Below, one piece after another: positions 1 to 8,447 of a DNA stretch of 64,000 bases. Source of the stretch: Micromonospora antibiotica (GTDB lineage Bacteria > Actinomycetota > Actinomycetes > Mycobacteriales > Micromonosporaceae); contig NZ_JAGFWR010000003.1 in the NCBI RefSeq assembly GCF_017599305.1, positions 124,001-188,000 of the forward strand. Reading direction: 5' to 3'. A program made the translations under genes and the position numbers. The notes beneath the pieces were generated by a model. The model was not told the origin of the DNA. It worked only from the letters and a program-made list of their open reading frames with translations, and did no database searches. The first letter of the stretch is position 1, and each line of letters begins with the position of its first letter.

Positions 1-242
1 GAGCCGGACGCGGCAGAGCCCGAGGCGGAGGAGGTGGACGCGGAAGAGGCGGGGGCAACGGAGACAGTGGAGGTGGTGGGGATGATGAGGGCGGCGTCAA
101 CGTAGACGCCGGGCAGGACCCGCCGGAGTTGGCCCACGCGATGGGCGTGGGTGAGCACCCAGGCCGGCACCACCTGCACCACCACCCGGCGCGTCACCAC
201 CCCACCGTCCCGCTCCACCAACGCTCGCAACACCGGATGCAT
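1..242 (-). CDS. AbiEi-type winged-helix protein, N-terminal part (runs off left edge)
   Basis: About 80 codons are visible on the minus strand, starting at an ATG at 242-240 and open to the window edge. The first 45 residues follow the pattern of the AbiEi-family antitoxin N-terminal winged helix common in actinobacteria: a DGGVVTRR segment, PAWVLTHA, then LRRVLPGVYVD. In related proteins this domain is often followed by a DUF559 nuclease-like domain, which would lie outside the window. After residue 50 the chain becomes a low-complexity Ala/Ser/Thr stretch, which is unusual at this place. A GGAGG lies 12 bases before the ATG. It is divergent from the amine oxidase. A role as a toxin-antitoxin component is only a family guess. 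Confidence 0.6.
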   Translation of the reverse strand, partial: MHPVLRALVERDGGVVTRRVVVQVVPAWVLTHAHRVGQLRRVLPGVYVDAALIIPTTSTVSVAPASSASTSSASGSAASG

Positions 243-520
243 GTCCGAAGGCTGCCTCCGGTAGGCGTACCGCGGCGACACTCCGCTACCGCCCTGTGGA
301 CACCCACCACCGCTGTGGACAACACCCCACTCGTCAACGGGATCTGCTAACGAACCAAGGCATCCCTGGTCGGGCTACCAGGCGAACTCAAGATCAGATT
401 GCAATTACGAGCACTTTCCCCGGCGTGTCGTCTGCTTTTCGGCACTCTGATCATCGGGGCAGCGGGACGCGGGGGCGGGTGGGTGGGCGTAGCGGCGGGT
501 GGGTGGGGTATGCGCGGGCG

Positions 521-1840
521 GTGCGGGTGGTGGTGGTCGGTGGGGGTTTCTCGGGGCTCGCCGCTGCGGCGGTGTTGTGCCGGGGTGGGGCACGGGTGCT
601 GGTGCTGGAGGCGCGGGAACGGGTCGGGGGGCGGGTGGCGACCCGGCGGCTGGACGACGGCACGGCGCTGGACCTGGGCGCGCAGTGGATCGGCCCGACC
701 CAGGAACGGATGGCCGCCCTGGTGGCCGAGCACGGACTGACCACGTTCCCGTCGGCCGCGTACGGGAGGCCGGTGGTGCGCTGGGACGGGCGGCTGCGGG
801 AGACACCGCCGGAGTCGGTCCGGCAGACGGTCAACCTGCTCGACGACTTCGCCGCCGAGGTGGACCCGGCGGCCCCGTGGCGGGCGGCCCGGGCGGACGA
901 GTGGGACCGGCTCACCCTCGGCGGCTGGTTGGCCACGGTCGCGCCCGATCCGGTGACGGCCCGGTACGTGGGTCGGCTGATCGCCGGTGGGTTGCTGGCG
1001 GCGGACCCGGACGAGGTGTCGCTGTTGCAGGTGCTGTTCTACCTGCGCAGCGGCGGTGGGAGCGGGTTGCTGCTGGGGATGGCCGGGGGTGCCCAGCAGG
1101 ATCGGATCGTGGGCGGTCCGGCCCTGCTGGCGGAGCGGATGGCGGCGGCGCTGCCCCCGGGGACGGTACGGTCCGGGGCACCGGTGCGGGCGATCCACCA
1201 GGACGGGCACACGGTGGTGGCGTACACCGATGACGGGGCGTACCCGGCTGGGGCGGTGGTGGTGGCGGTGGCCCCGGCGCTGGCGGGCCGGATCGCGTAC
1301 TCACCGGCGCTGCCGGCCCTGCGCGACGCGTTGACCCAGCGGATGCCGATGGGGTCGGCGCTGAAGCTGCACGCGGTCTACCCGACGCCGTTCTGGCGGG
1401 CCGACGGGTGTTCCGGGGTGACCACGTCGACCGACGGGCCGCTGACCGAGACGGTGGACAACTCGACGCCGGGTTCGACGCGTGGGGTGCTGACCGCGTT
1501 CAGCTACGGCCGGCAGGCCCGGGAGCTGCGCCGGCTGTCGCCGGACCCACGACGGGCGGCGGTGCTGGCCGCGCTGGTGGGGCTGGTCGGTCCGGCCGCC
1601 GCCGAGCCTGACGACCTCGTCGAGTACGACTGGTCGGCCGACGAGTGGACCCGGGGCTGCTTCTGCGGGGCGCTGACCCCCGGCTCGTGGCGGGACCACG
1701 GTCCCGAGCTGCGCCGGCCGGTGGGGCGGGTGTACTGGGCGGGCACCGAGACGGCGACCCGGTGGGCCGGCTACCTCGAGGGCGCGGTGCTGGCCGGCGA
1801 ACGGGCGGCGGCCGAGGTCCTCGCCCACTACGCCGCCTGA
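521..1840 (+). CDS. Flavin monoamine oxidase family FAD-dependent oxidoreductase
   Basis: A 439-residue protein if translation starts at the GTG at 521, which places the start just before the FAD-binding strand (VVVGGGFSGLAAA, residues 4-16), as is normal for this family. The frame is open further upstream but the extra sequence is compositionally unlike protein. An ARERVGGRV segment follows the first nucleotide-binding motif, LDLGAQWIGP matches the amine-oxidase substrate-domain entry, and the C-terminal VYWAGTETATRWAGYLEGA is the second FAD-contact motif of MAO/putrescine-oxidase-like enzymes. It should oxidise an amine to an aldehyde with H2O2 release. The substrate cannot be read from sequence, and no operon partner is present. 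Confidence 0.85.
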   Translation: MRVVVVGGGFSGLAAAAVLCRGGARVLVLEARERVGGRVATRRLDDGTALDLGAQWIGPTQERMAALVAEHGLTTFPSAAYGRPVVRWDGRLRETPPESVRQTVNLLDDFAAEVDPAAPWRAARADEWDRLTLGGWLATVAPDPVTARYVGRLIAGGLLAADPDEVSLLQVLFYLRSGGGSGLLLGMAGGAQQDRIVGGPALLAERMAAALPPGTVRSGAPVRAIHQDGHTVVAYTDDGAYPAGAVVVAVAPALAGRIAYSPALPALRDALTQRMPMGSALKLHAVYPTPFWRADGCSGVTTSTDGPLTETVDNSTPGSTRGVLTAFSYGRQARELRRLSPDPRRAAVLAALVGLVGPAAAEPDDLVEYDWSADEWTRGCFCGALTPGSWRDHGPELRRPVGRVYWAGTETATRWAGYLEGAVLAGERAAAEVLAHYAA

Positions 1841-1856
1841 CCCGTGGCCGGTAGAT

Positions 1857-1980
1857 CCGCCCACACCTCGACCGTCGGGCAGACCGCGCGACCCGGGACC
1901 ACTCGACCCGCCCACATCTCGACCGTCGGGCAGACCGCGACCCGGGGCCGGCGGATCCGCTCGCACCGTGACCGTCGGGC
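1857..1980. repeat. Two and a half tandem copies of a ~50-bp intergenic repeat
   Basis: The 32-bp core at 1857-1888 recurs at 1908-1939 with one change, and a degraded third copy starts at 1957. Spacing is 51 then 49 bases. All copies contain GACCGTCGGGC. The repeat lies downstream of the amine oxidase and could be a slipped duplication of a terminator-like segment; no function is evident. Confidence 0.6.
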
Positions 1981-2030
1981 GGGTGGACGGTAGCGCCACG
2001 TGCAGAAATAGATAATCTTGATTCAGTCTA

Positions 2031-2060
2031 TTGAAAACTATCTCCGGCCGTGACCTAATA
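2031..2060 (+). promoter_or_regulatory. Candidate vegetative promoter of the lysozyme gene
   Basis: An AT-rich island (2001-2061) in a GC-rich context contains TTGAAA at 2031-2036 and CTAATA at 2055-2060 with an 18-bp spacer. This would put transcription start near 2067, leaving a leader of about 50 bases before the lysozyme ATG. It is read from hexamer similarity only. Confidence 0.4.
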
Positions 2061-2119
2061 CCTGACAGTTCCTTTCGTCGCTCCCGCCGTAACCACGCGG
2101 CATCCCCCAGGGAGGAAAG

Positions 2120-2854
2120 ATGAACCGTCTCCGTGCGGTCACGGGCGCGCTACTGGCGGCCGTCACCACGGTCGCCGCCGCCACCCTCGGCGTCGTCACC
2201 CCGGCCACCGCCGCCCCGGCCGGCCTGCCCGGCATGGACGTCTCCAGCTACCAGGGCAACGTCAACTGGTCCGCCGCCTGGAACAACGGTGCCCGGTTCG
2301 CCTACGTGAAGGCCACCGAGGGCACGTACTACACCAACCCGTACTTCGCCCAGCAGTACAACGGGTCGTACACCGTCGGGATGATCCGGGGTTCGTACCA
2401 TTTCGCCCGGCCGGACACCACGACCGGCGCGACCCAGGCCAACTACTTCGTCGACCACGGTGGCGGCTGGTCGAAGGACGGCCGGACGCTGCCCGGCGCG
2501 CTCGACATCGAGTACAACCCCTACGGCGCGACCTGTTACGGGCTGAGCCAGAGCGCGATGCGCAACTGGATCGCGTCGTTCGTCAACCAGTACTACGCCC
2601 GCACCGGGCGCTGGGCGACGATCTACACCACCACCGACTGGTGGACCACCTGCACCGGCAACTACAGCGGCTTCGCCGCCACCAGCCCGCTCTGGCTCGC
2701 CCGGTACGCCGGCACGGTGGGCACCCTGCCGGCCGGCTGGGCCACGTACTCCTTCTGGCAGTGGGCGTCGTCGGGCACCTTCCCGGGCGACCAGAACGTC
2801 TGGAACGGCACCCTCGACCGGCTCCGGGTGCTGGCCTGCAACGGCCCCTGCTGA
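2120..2854 (+). CDS. Secreted GH25 lysozyme (N-acetylmuramidase)
   Basis: A 244-residue secreted protein. Residues 1-33 form a Sec signal peptide ending near ATAAPA, and the rest is one glycoside hydrolase family 25 domain. Family hallmarks are visible: GMDVSSYQG near the mature N-terminus (Asp40) and ALDIEYN (Asp129, Glu131), the acidic residues that cleave the MurNAc-GlcNAc bond. SYHFARP and FWQWAS are further family segments. A GGAGGAAAG ribosome-binding site sits just before the ATG. No separate wall-binding domain is present. The gene is followed after 113 bases by a peptidoglycan amidase, so the two may act together on cell wall. Confidence 0.92.
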   Translation: MNRLRAVTGALLAAVTTVAAATLGVVTPATAAPAGLPGMDVSSYQGNVNWSAAWNNGARFAYVKATEGTYYTNPYFAQQYNGSYTVGMIRGSYHFARPDTTTGATQANYFVDHGGGWSKDGRTLPGALDIEYNPYGATCYGLSQSAMRNWIASFVNQYYARTGRWATIYTTTDWWTTCTGNYSGFAATSPLWLARYAGTVGTLPAGWATYSFWQWASSGTFPGDQNVWNGTLDRLRVLACNGPC

Positions 2855-2967
2855 CCCGACCGGAGCGCCGCAGCCGCCCGGTCGGCCCGGCGACGCCCCC
2901 CGGCCACCCCGGAGTCGTCGCAATGGTCGACCAGCCGGCACCTCCCCCACCCCCTGAGGAGCCCGCC

Positions 2968-3756
2968 ATGTCCGTACCCGTGTCCCGGCGCAGCGTGCTG
3001 CGCGGCGCGGTCCTGCTCGGCACCGCCGGGGCGCTCGCGCCGACCCCGTTCGGCGGATCCGCCGTGAGCGCCGCCGCCGTGGGCCACTCCGCCGTCGACC
3101 CGACCCTGACCACCGCCAGCGCCCTGCCCACCGGCAGCGCCCTGACCCACGGCAGCGCCCTGACCACCGGCAGCACGTCGGCCGACGGCCGGGTCGTCCT
3201 CGGTCGGGTCGACCAGCCGGTGATCGCCAACTGCGCGACCTGGGGGGCCCGGCCGCCGTCGTCGCCGGTGAGCGTGGTCGGCAGCCGGCCCAACAAGATC
3301 ATCGTGCATCACACGGCGTTCCCGAACTCGACGGACTACAGCCTGGCCCACGCGTACGCCAACTCGCGGGAGATCCAGGACCTGCACATGGACGGCAACG
3401 GCTGGCTGGACTCCGGGCAGCACTTCACCAACAGCCGGGGCGGTCAGCTCACCGAGGGCCGGCACGGCAGCCTGTACGCGCTGATGCACGGGCAGACCAT
3501 GGTGCAGGGCGCGCACTGCGTGGGGCAGAACAGCCAGGCCATCGGCATCGAGAACGACGGGATCTACGTCGACGTGCAGCCGCCGCAGGCGCTCTGGGAC
3601 AGCCTGGTGGTGTTCTGCGCGTTCACCTGCCAGCAGTACGCCATCCCGGCGAGCCAGATCTACGGCCACAAGGACTTCGCCAGCACCCAGTGCCCGGGTC
3701 TGCTGCACGACCGGTTGCCCGAACTGCGCTCCGCCGTCGCCGCTCGACTGGGTTGA
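2968..3756 (+). CDS. Tat-exported PGRP/amidase_2-type N-acetylmuramoyl-L-alanine amidase
   Basis: A 262-residue protein starting at ATG 2968 after GAGGAG. A twin-arginine motif (SRRSVLRG, residues 6-13) and a hydrophobic run mark Tat export. Residues 49-71 form a repetitive linker with three SAL-x-x-G units. The catalytic domain shows the zinc ligands of the type-2 amidase/PGRP fold: His114/115 in VHHTAFP, His183 or His234 (GHKDF) and Cys242 in TQCPG. It should cleave the bond between MurNAc and L-Ala of the stem peptide outside the cell. It lies next to the GH25 lysozyme with the same orientation. Confidence 0.9.
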   Translation: MSVPVSRRSVLRGAVLLGTAGALAPTPFGGSAVSAAAVGHSAVDPTLTTASALPTGSALTHGSALTTGSTSADGRVVLGRVDQPVIANCATWGARPPSSPVSVVGSRPNKIIVHHTAFPNSTDYSLAHAYANSREIQDLHMDGNGWLDSGQHFTNSRGGQLTEGRHGSLYALMHGQTMVQGAHCVGQNSQAIGIENDGIYVDVQPPQALWDSLVVFCAFTCQQYAIPASQIYGHKDFASTQCPGLLHDRLPELRSAVAARLG

Positions 3757-3758
3757 TT

Positions 3759-3770
3759 GCTTATATAAGC
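3759..3770. promoter_or_regulatory. Perfect 12-bp palindrome touching the ArsR gene start
   Basis: GCTTATATAAGC is a perfect inverted repeat ending one base before the ATG at 3772. It contains TATATA, which could serve as a -10 element for a leaderless or nearly leaderless transcript. The placement suits an operator for autoregulation by the ArsR-type protein it precedes. Confidence 0.55.
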
Positions 3771-3771
3771 T

Positions 3772-4164
3772 ATGCCTGATACAAAGGGGACCGTGCACGC
3801 CTTCGACGTCCTCGGCGACCCGGTACGCCGGCGCATCCTCGAACTGCTCGCGCAGGGCGAACGGAGCGCCGGTGGGGTCTGCGCGGTCATCCAGGAGGAG
3901 TTCGGGATCACCCAGCCCGCCGTCTCGCAGCACCTCAAGGTGTTGCGGGACAACGGGTTCGCCACGGTCCGCCCGCAGGGCGCCCGCCGGCTCTACGCGG
4001 TCGACCCCGCCCCGCTGCGGGAGGTCGACAGGTGGCTGGAGGGATTCCGCCGGTTCTGGACGCCGGCCCTGGACGCCCTGGCCACCGAGATCGCCCGGGG
4101 TCGGCGCGAACGGCGGGCGCACACCACGACCGACGACCCGACCGAGCACCGGAGCACCTCATGA
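3772..4164 (+). CDS. ArsR-family winged-helix transcriptional regulator
   Basis: A 130-residue protein with one winged helix: LGDPVRRRILELL (helices 1-2), TQPAVSQHLKVLRDNGF (recognition helix) and the wing ending LYAVDP. No Cys metal-binding motif of the classical ArsR/SmtB type is present, which fits the subgroup paired with START-like proteins. The ATG at 3772 has no Shine-Dalgarno. A GTG at 3793 after AAAGGGGACC is an alternative start. Its TGA overlaps the ATG of the next gene, so the two are translationally coupled. It probably represses its own operon through the 12-bp palindrome. Confidence 0.85.
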   Translation: MPDTKGTVHAFDVLGDPVRRRILELLAQGERSAGGVCAVIQEEFGITQPAVSQHLKVLRDNGFATVRPQGARRLYAVDPAPLREVDRWLEGFRRFWTPALDALATEIARGRRERRAHTTTDDPTEHRSTS

Positions 4165-4802
4165 TCGAGACCAGCCACCAGATCAGCGCCGTACGACGCA
4201 CCGTGGGCAGCCGCACCCTGGAGGCGGGTGAGGCACGGGTGCTGACCATCAGCCAGACGTACCCGACGACGCTGGACGACCTCTGGGACGCCTGCACCAA
4301 CGCCGAGCGCATCCCGCGCTGGTTCCTGCCGATCTCAGGCGACCTGCGGTTGCACGGCCGCTACCAGTTCGAGGGCAACGCCGGTGGCGTGGTGCAGCGC
4401 TGCGACCCGCCGAAGAGCTTCGCCGCCACCTGGGAGATGGGCGACGAGACCAGCTGGATCGAGGTCCACCTGACCCCGGAGGGCGACGAGCGGACCCGGT
4501 TCACCCTGGAACACGTCGCCCACGTCGACGACGTCCGGTGGACCGAGTACGGCCCCGGCGCGGTCGGCGTCGGCTGGGACTCCGGCCTGCTCGGCCTCGC
4601 CAGCCACCTCGACGCCGACGGTGGAGGCGTCACCCCCGACCAGGCCGCCGAATGGATCGGCTCGGCGGACGGGCGACGCTTCATGACGCTCAGCGGCGAG
4701 GCGTGGGCCGAGGCCGACATCGCCGGCGGCACCGAACCGCAGGCCGCCCGGGCCGCCGCCGCCCGGACCATCGCCGCGTACACCGGCACGCCGCCGGCCT
4801 GA
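4161..4802 (+). CDS. SRPBCC (AHSA1/START-like) family protein
   Basis: A 213-residue cytosolic protein whose start overlaps the regulator stop (ATGA). The pattern TLDDLWDACTNAERIPRWF, then GRYQFEGNAGG and a long C-terminal helix is that of the SRPBCC/AHSA1 fold, a helix-grip cavity that binds hydrophobic ligands. ArsR-SRPBCC pairs are common in actinobacteria, and the regulator probably controls this gene. The ligand is unknown and no catalytic residue can be named. Confidence 0.8.
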   Translation: MIETSHQISAVRRTVGSRTLEAGEARVLTISQTYPTTLDDLWDACTNAERIPRWFLPISGDLRLHGRYQFEGNAGGVVQRCDPPKSFAATWEMGDETSWIEVHLTPEGDERTRFTLEHVAHVDDVRWTEYGPGAVGVGWDSGLLGLASHLDADGGGVTPDQAAEWIGSADGRRFMTLSGEAWAEADIAGGTEPQAARAAAARTIAAYTGTPPA

Positions 4803-4874
4803 CCCCGGGGCCCGCACCGGGTCCGGGCGAAACCCGGGCGCGGGTTGTCGGTGCCGGCAGGGACACTGTGCGGC

Positions 4875-5465
4875 ATGTCGATGCGCCGCGCCGAAGACGT
4901 CCTCGCCCTGCACCGCGCCGGGCAGCGGGTGCGCTATCTCTGCTTCTGGGGGCACCAGCCGCAGCGGGACGGCGCCGTCGGCCGCGGCTGCCTGAGCCAG
5001 TGGTGGCCGGCGGCGTTCACCGTCGACGGGCGGCGCTTCGCCACCGCCGAGCACTGGATGATGTGGCGCAAGGCGCTGCTCTTCGACGACGCCGAGGCCG
5101 GCGAGCGGGTGCTCGCCGCCGGCCACCCGCAGCAGGCCAAGGGGGTCGGCCGCCAGGTCCGCGGGTTCGACCAGGCGGTGTGGGAGGCCGAGCGGTACGC
5201 CGTCGTGCTGGCCGGCAGCCTGGCCAAGTTCGGCCAGCACGCCGACCTGCGGGCGTACCTGCTGGGCACCGGGGACCGGGTGCTGGTGGAGGCCAGCCCG
5301 GTCGACCGGGTGTGGGGGGTCGGGCTGGCCCCCGACGACCCGCGCGCCGAGGACCCGGCCCGCTGGCGTGGGCTCAACCTGCTCGGGTTCGCCCTGATGG
5401 AAGCCCGGGAGATCCTGCGCGACGACCGGCCGACCGACCCCGGGCCGACGGCGGACCTGCCCTGA
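4875..5465 (+). CDS. NADAR-family (YbiA-like) N-glycosidase domain protein
   Basis: A 196-residue protein from ATG 4875 (ATG 4881 and ATG 4845 are alternatives). It matches the NADAR domain: a FWGH segment, a QWWPAAF motif, TAEHWMMWRKALLF with conserved acidic and aromatic residues, and a C-terminal WRGLNLLGFALMEARE helix. Characterised relatives such as E. coli YbiA cleave the N-glycosidic bond of early riboflavin intermediates, and others remove ADP-ribose-type modifications. It stands alone between the SRPBCC gene and a Nudix gene, which fits general nucleotide clean-up. No strong Shine-Dalgarno precedes the start. Confidence 0.8.
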   Translation: MSMRRAEDVLALHRAGQRVRYLCFWGHQPQRDGAVGRGCLSQWWPAAFTVDGRRFATAEHWMMWRKALLFDDAEAGERVLAAGHPQQAKGVGRQVRGFDQAVWEAERYAVVLAGSLAKFGQHADLRAYLLGTGDRVLVEASPVDRVWGVGLAPDDPRAEDPARWRGLNLLGFALMEAREILRDDRPTDPGPTADLP

Positions 5466-5499
5466 GCGGGGTGGCCCGGGGGCGGTAACGTGCGGCGGC

Positions 5500-6006
5500 A
5501 TGACCGTCCTGCCGTACGCACACTGCCACTACTGCGGGGCGGCCTACCCGCCGGACGCCGGCTGGCCCCGGCTCTGCCCGGCCTGCGGCCAGACGGTGTG
5601 GCGCAACCCCACCCCGGTCGCGGTGGCGCTGCTGCCGGTACGGACCGACGCCGGGCTCGGCCTGGTGGTGGTGCGCCGGGACATCGAACCGGCCCGGGGC
5701 CAGCTCGCCCTGCCCGGCGGGTTCGTCGAGTACGGCGAGGAGTGGTCCGAGGCGCTGGTCCGGGAGCTGCGGGAGGAGACGGGGCTGGTCGACGAGGCGC
5801 AGCGGGCCCGGCTGTTCGCGGTGCACGGCGCCCCGCACGGCGGCACCATGATGATCTTCGGGGTGCTGCCGGAGCGGCCGGCCGCGCAGCTGCCCCCGTC
5901 GACGCCGACCGAGGAGGCCACCGAGTGGCTGGTCCTCACCGAGCCGGTCGAGCTGGCCTTCTCGACCCACACCCGGGTGCTGGCCGACTTCCTGGCCAGC
6001 ACCTGA
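5500..6006 (+). CDS. Nudix hydrolase with N-terminal zinc ribbon
   Basis: A 168-residue protein. Residues 9-31 carry two Cys pairs (HCHYCG and CPACG) forming a zinc ribbon as in NudC-like proteins. It is followed by a complete Nudix box, from GGFVEYGEEW through RELREETGL (about residues 69-91), whose Glu residues bind Mg2+. It should hydrolyse a nucleoside diphosphate linked to another group; the substrate is not determined. A TAACGT hexamer lies 9 bases before the ATG and no Shine-Dalgarno is visible, so the mRNA may be leaderless. Confidence 0.85.
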   Translation: MTVLPYAHCHYCGAAYPPDAGWPRLCPACGQTVWRNPTPVAVALLPVRTDAGLGLVVVRRDIEPARGQLALPGGFVEYGEEWSEALVRELREETGLVDEAQRARLFAVHGAPHGGTMMIFGVLPERPAAQLPPSTPTEEATEWLVLTEPVELAFSTHTRVLADFLAST

Positions 6007-6188
6007 GGCGGCGGCTGGACCGCCGACCACCACGACGAGATCCGCGCCAACCCCGAGCATGCCGCGACGACCGGATCCTGACCGGCACGAAACGGCACGC
6101 CCCTTCCGCGCCGGCCGGCACCGACCCACCGCGCCGCCGGCCGACACCAGCCCACCGCACCCCGCCTCCGGCCGGCCGGAGGACCGGA

Positions 6189-7349
6189 TCAGACCCGGGC
6201 CGGTTGCGGGGCGAACGGGACGCTCGCCGTCGCCTCGGCCACCGGGTCGCCCGCCGGATGCCGCCACAGGCCCCGGGCCCGCAGGATCGGCAGCACCCCC
6301 TCACCGAACCAGTACGCCTCCTCCAGGTGCGGGTGGCCGGAGAGGATGAACTCGTCGATGCCGAGCGCGTGGTACTCGGCGATCCGGTCGGCGACCTCGG
6401 TGTGGCTGCCCACCAGGGCGGTGCCGGCCCCGCCCCGGACCAGCCCCACCCCGGCCCAGAGGTTCGGGGCGACCTCCAGCCCGTCGCGGCTGCCGCCGTG
6501 CAGGGCCAGCATCCGGCGCTGCCCCTCGGACTCGCTGCGCCGCAGCCCCTCCTGGGCGGCCCGGATGTCAGCCTCGTCGATGCCGTCGAGCAGCCGGCCG
6601 GCCTGCGCCCAGGCCGCCTCGGCGGTGTCCCGGGCGATGACGTGCAGCCGGATACCGAAGCGCGGCGACCGGCCGGCGGCGACCGCCAGGGCGCGGATGT
6701 GGTCAAGCTTGCCGGCCACCTGGGCGGGCGGCTCACCCCAGGTCAGGTAGACGTCGCTGTGCCGGGCGGCGACCGGGCCGGCGGCGGCGGACGAGCCACC
6801 GAAGTAGACGGGGGGCACCGGGTCGGGCAGCCGGGCCAGCCGGGCGCCCTCGACGCGCAGGTGTTCCCCGACGTGGTCGACGGTCTCCCCCCGCCACAGT
6901 GACCGCACGACGTGCAGGAATTCGTCGGTGCGGGCGTACCGGGCGTCCTTGTCGAGGAAGTCGCCGTAGGCGCGTTGCTCGGCGGACTCCCCGCCGGTGA
7001 CCACGTTGAGCAGCAGCCGGCCGCCGGACAGGCGCTGGAACGTGGCGGCCATCTGGGCGGCGAGGGTGGGTGAGAGCAGGCCAGGGCGGAACGCGACCAG
7101 GAACTTCAGCCGTTCGGTGACCTCGGCGAGCATCGCGGTGGCCAGCCAGGCGTCCTCGCACCAGGCCCCGGTCGGGGTGAGCGCGCCGACGAAGCCGAGT
7201 TGCTCGGCGCTGCGGGCGATCTGCCCGAGGTAGGCGACGGTGGCGGGGCGGGCCCCACCGGCGGTGCCGACCGCGACGCCGTGACCACCGCCGACGATGT
7301 CGCGGCTGTCGCCGTAGGTGGGCAGGAACCAGTGGAAGGTCAGCGGCAT
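6189..7349 (-). CDS. ssuD: SsuD-like FMNH2-dependent alkanesulfonate monooxygenase (LLM class)
   Basis: A 386-residue luciferase-like monooxygenase starting at ATG 7349, preceded by AGGAGGA. The N-terminus LTFHWFLPTYGDSR, the RLLLNVVTGG segment and the C-terminal ALGIDEFILSGHPHLEEAYW match the SsuD family, which releases sulfite from alkanesulfonates using FMNH2 and O2. It is divergent from the SsuABC-like transporter across a 129-bp region with a shared palindrome, which supports sulfonate use. No dedicated flavin reductase gene is next to it. Confidence 0.85.
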   Translation of the reverse strand: MPLTFHWFLPTYGDSRDIVGGGHGVAVGTAGGARPATVAYLGQIARSAEQLGFVGALTPTGAWCEDAWLATAMLAEVTERLKFLVAFRPGLLSPTLAAQMAATFQRLSGGRLLLNVVTGGESAEQRAYGDFLDKDARYARTDEFLHVVRSLWRGETVDHVGEHLRVEGARLARLPDPVPPVYFGGSSAAAGPVAARHSDVYLTWGEPPAQVAGKLDHIRALAVAAGRSPRFGIRLHVIARDTAEAAWAQAGRLLDGIDEADIRAAQEGLRRSESEGQRRMLALHGGSRDGLEVAPNLWAGVGLVRGGAGTALVGSHTEVADRIAEYHALGIDEFILSGHPHLEEAYWFGEGVLPILRARGLWRHPAGDPVAEATASVPFAPQPARV

Positions 7350-7401
7350 CGGGGGTCCTCCTGAGGGATGGGACGACGACCAGGACAGGCTACCCATAAA
7401 A

Positions 7402-7418
7402 CCTATCGGTTTGGTAGG
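7402..7418. promoter_or_regulatory. CCTA-N9-TAGG operator between ssuD and ssuA
   Basis: A 17-bp site with inverted arms CCTA/TAGG spaced by nine bases, extended to AACCTA/TAGGTT at 7400-7420. It sits in the divergent ssuD/ssuA control region. The same core with the same spacing occurs at 12221-12237 before the sulfite-oxidase-like gene, and every difference between the two cores is a transition. It probably binds a sulfur-responsive regulator. Confidence 0.6.
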
Positions 7419-7478
7419 TTACTGCCCGCCGCCGACCTCCGGCGTCGCGAGCACATCGTCCACTCCCGAGGAGCCGAC

Positions 7479-8447
7479 ATGTCCACCCCGCCGAGGAACC
7501 TGCGCCGGCTGGCCACCGCCCTGTTCACCGCACTGTCCCTGGTCGCCGTCGGCGGGGTCAGCGGCTGCGCCGACGGCGCCGACGCCCAGGCCGGCAGCGG
7601 CCCGCTGCGCATCGGCTACCAGCGCTTCGGCGGGCTGAGCCTGGTCAAGGCCCGCAACGCCGCCCCGGACGCGCAGTGGTCGCTGTTCGAGAGCGGCCCC
7701 GCCCTGACCGAGGCGCTCAAGGCCGGCGCGATCGACATCGGACAGGTCGGCGAGGCACCCCCGATCTTCGCCGCCGCCGCGAAGATCCCCTTCTCGGTGG
7801 TCGGCACCTCCGCCCCGATCCCCCAGGGCGAGGCGGTGCTGGTCAAGGAGAGCAGCGGCCTGAAGACCTTCGCCGACCTGCGCGGCCGGACGGTGGCGCT
7901 GAACAAGGGCAGCAACGTGCACTGGCTGCTGGTCCGGCTGCTGGCGGCCAACAACATGACGCTGAAGGACATCACCGTCAGGTACCTCAAGCCGGCCGAG
8001 GGACGGCCCGCGTTCGACAACGGCCAGATCGACGCCTGGATCATCTGGGACCCGTACTTCGCCCTCGCCGAGCAGCCCGGGGTGAAGGTCCTCGCCGACG
8101 CCACCGGCCTGGCCAGCAACCGGGAGTACGTGCTGGCCTCACCCGAGGTGGTCCGGGACCGCACCGACGACGTCCGCGCCTTCCTCACCACGTACCGGAA
8201 GGTCACCGACTGGGGGATCGCCAACCCGGCCGAACGCGCCACGGTGCTCGCCCCCGAGCTGAAGATCCCGCTGGACGTCACCACCCGGGCCCTGGCCCGC
8301 AGCGCCCGCCCGCTGGCCCCGGTCACCCCTGCCGTCGGCACCGAACTCCAGGCCATCGCGGACGGCTTCACCACCCTCGAACTCGTCCCCGGCCCGGTCG
8401 ACATCGCCGGCCGGGTGGACGACCGGTTCAGCGCGGTGTTCCAGTGA
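7479..8447 (+). CDS. ssuA: Sulfonate/nitrate-type ABC transporter substrate-binding lipoprotein
   Basis: A 322-residue lipoprotein. The signal peptide ends in a lipobox with Cys30 (VSGC), so the mature protein is membrane-anchored. The SsuA/TauA-type fold is seen in LRIGYQRFGGLSLVKA, the AIDIGQVGEAPPIF segment and DAWIIWDPYFALAE. It delivers an organosulfur substrate to the SsuC-like permease. The start ATG follows GAGGAG, and its TGA overlaps the GTG of the permease. The exact substrate (alkanesulfonate, taurine or sulfate ester) cannot be told. Confidence 0.87.
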   Translation: MSTPPRNLRRLATALFTALSLVAVGGVSGCADGADAQAGSGPLRIGYQRFGGLSLVKARNAAPDAQWSLFESGPALTEALKAGAIDIGQVGEAPPIFAAAAKIPFSVVGTSAPIPQGEAVLVKESSGLKTFADLRGRTVALNKGSNVHWLLVRLLAANNMTLKDITVRYLKPAEGRPAFDNGQIDAWIIWDPYFALAEQPGVKVLADATGLASNREYVLASPEVVRDRTDDVRAFLTTYRKVTDWGIANPAERATVLAPELKIPLDVTTRALARSARPLAPVTPAVGTELQAIADGFTTLELVPGPVDIAGRVDDRFSAVFQ

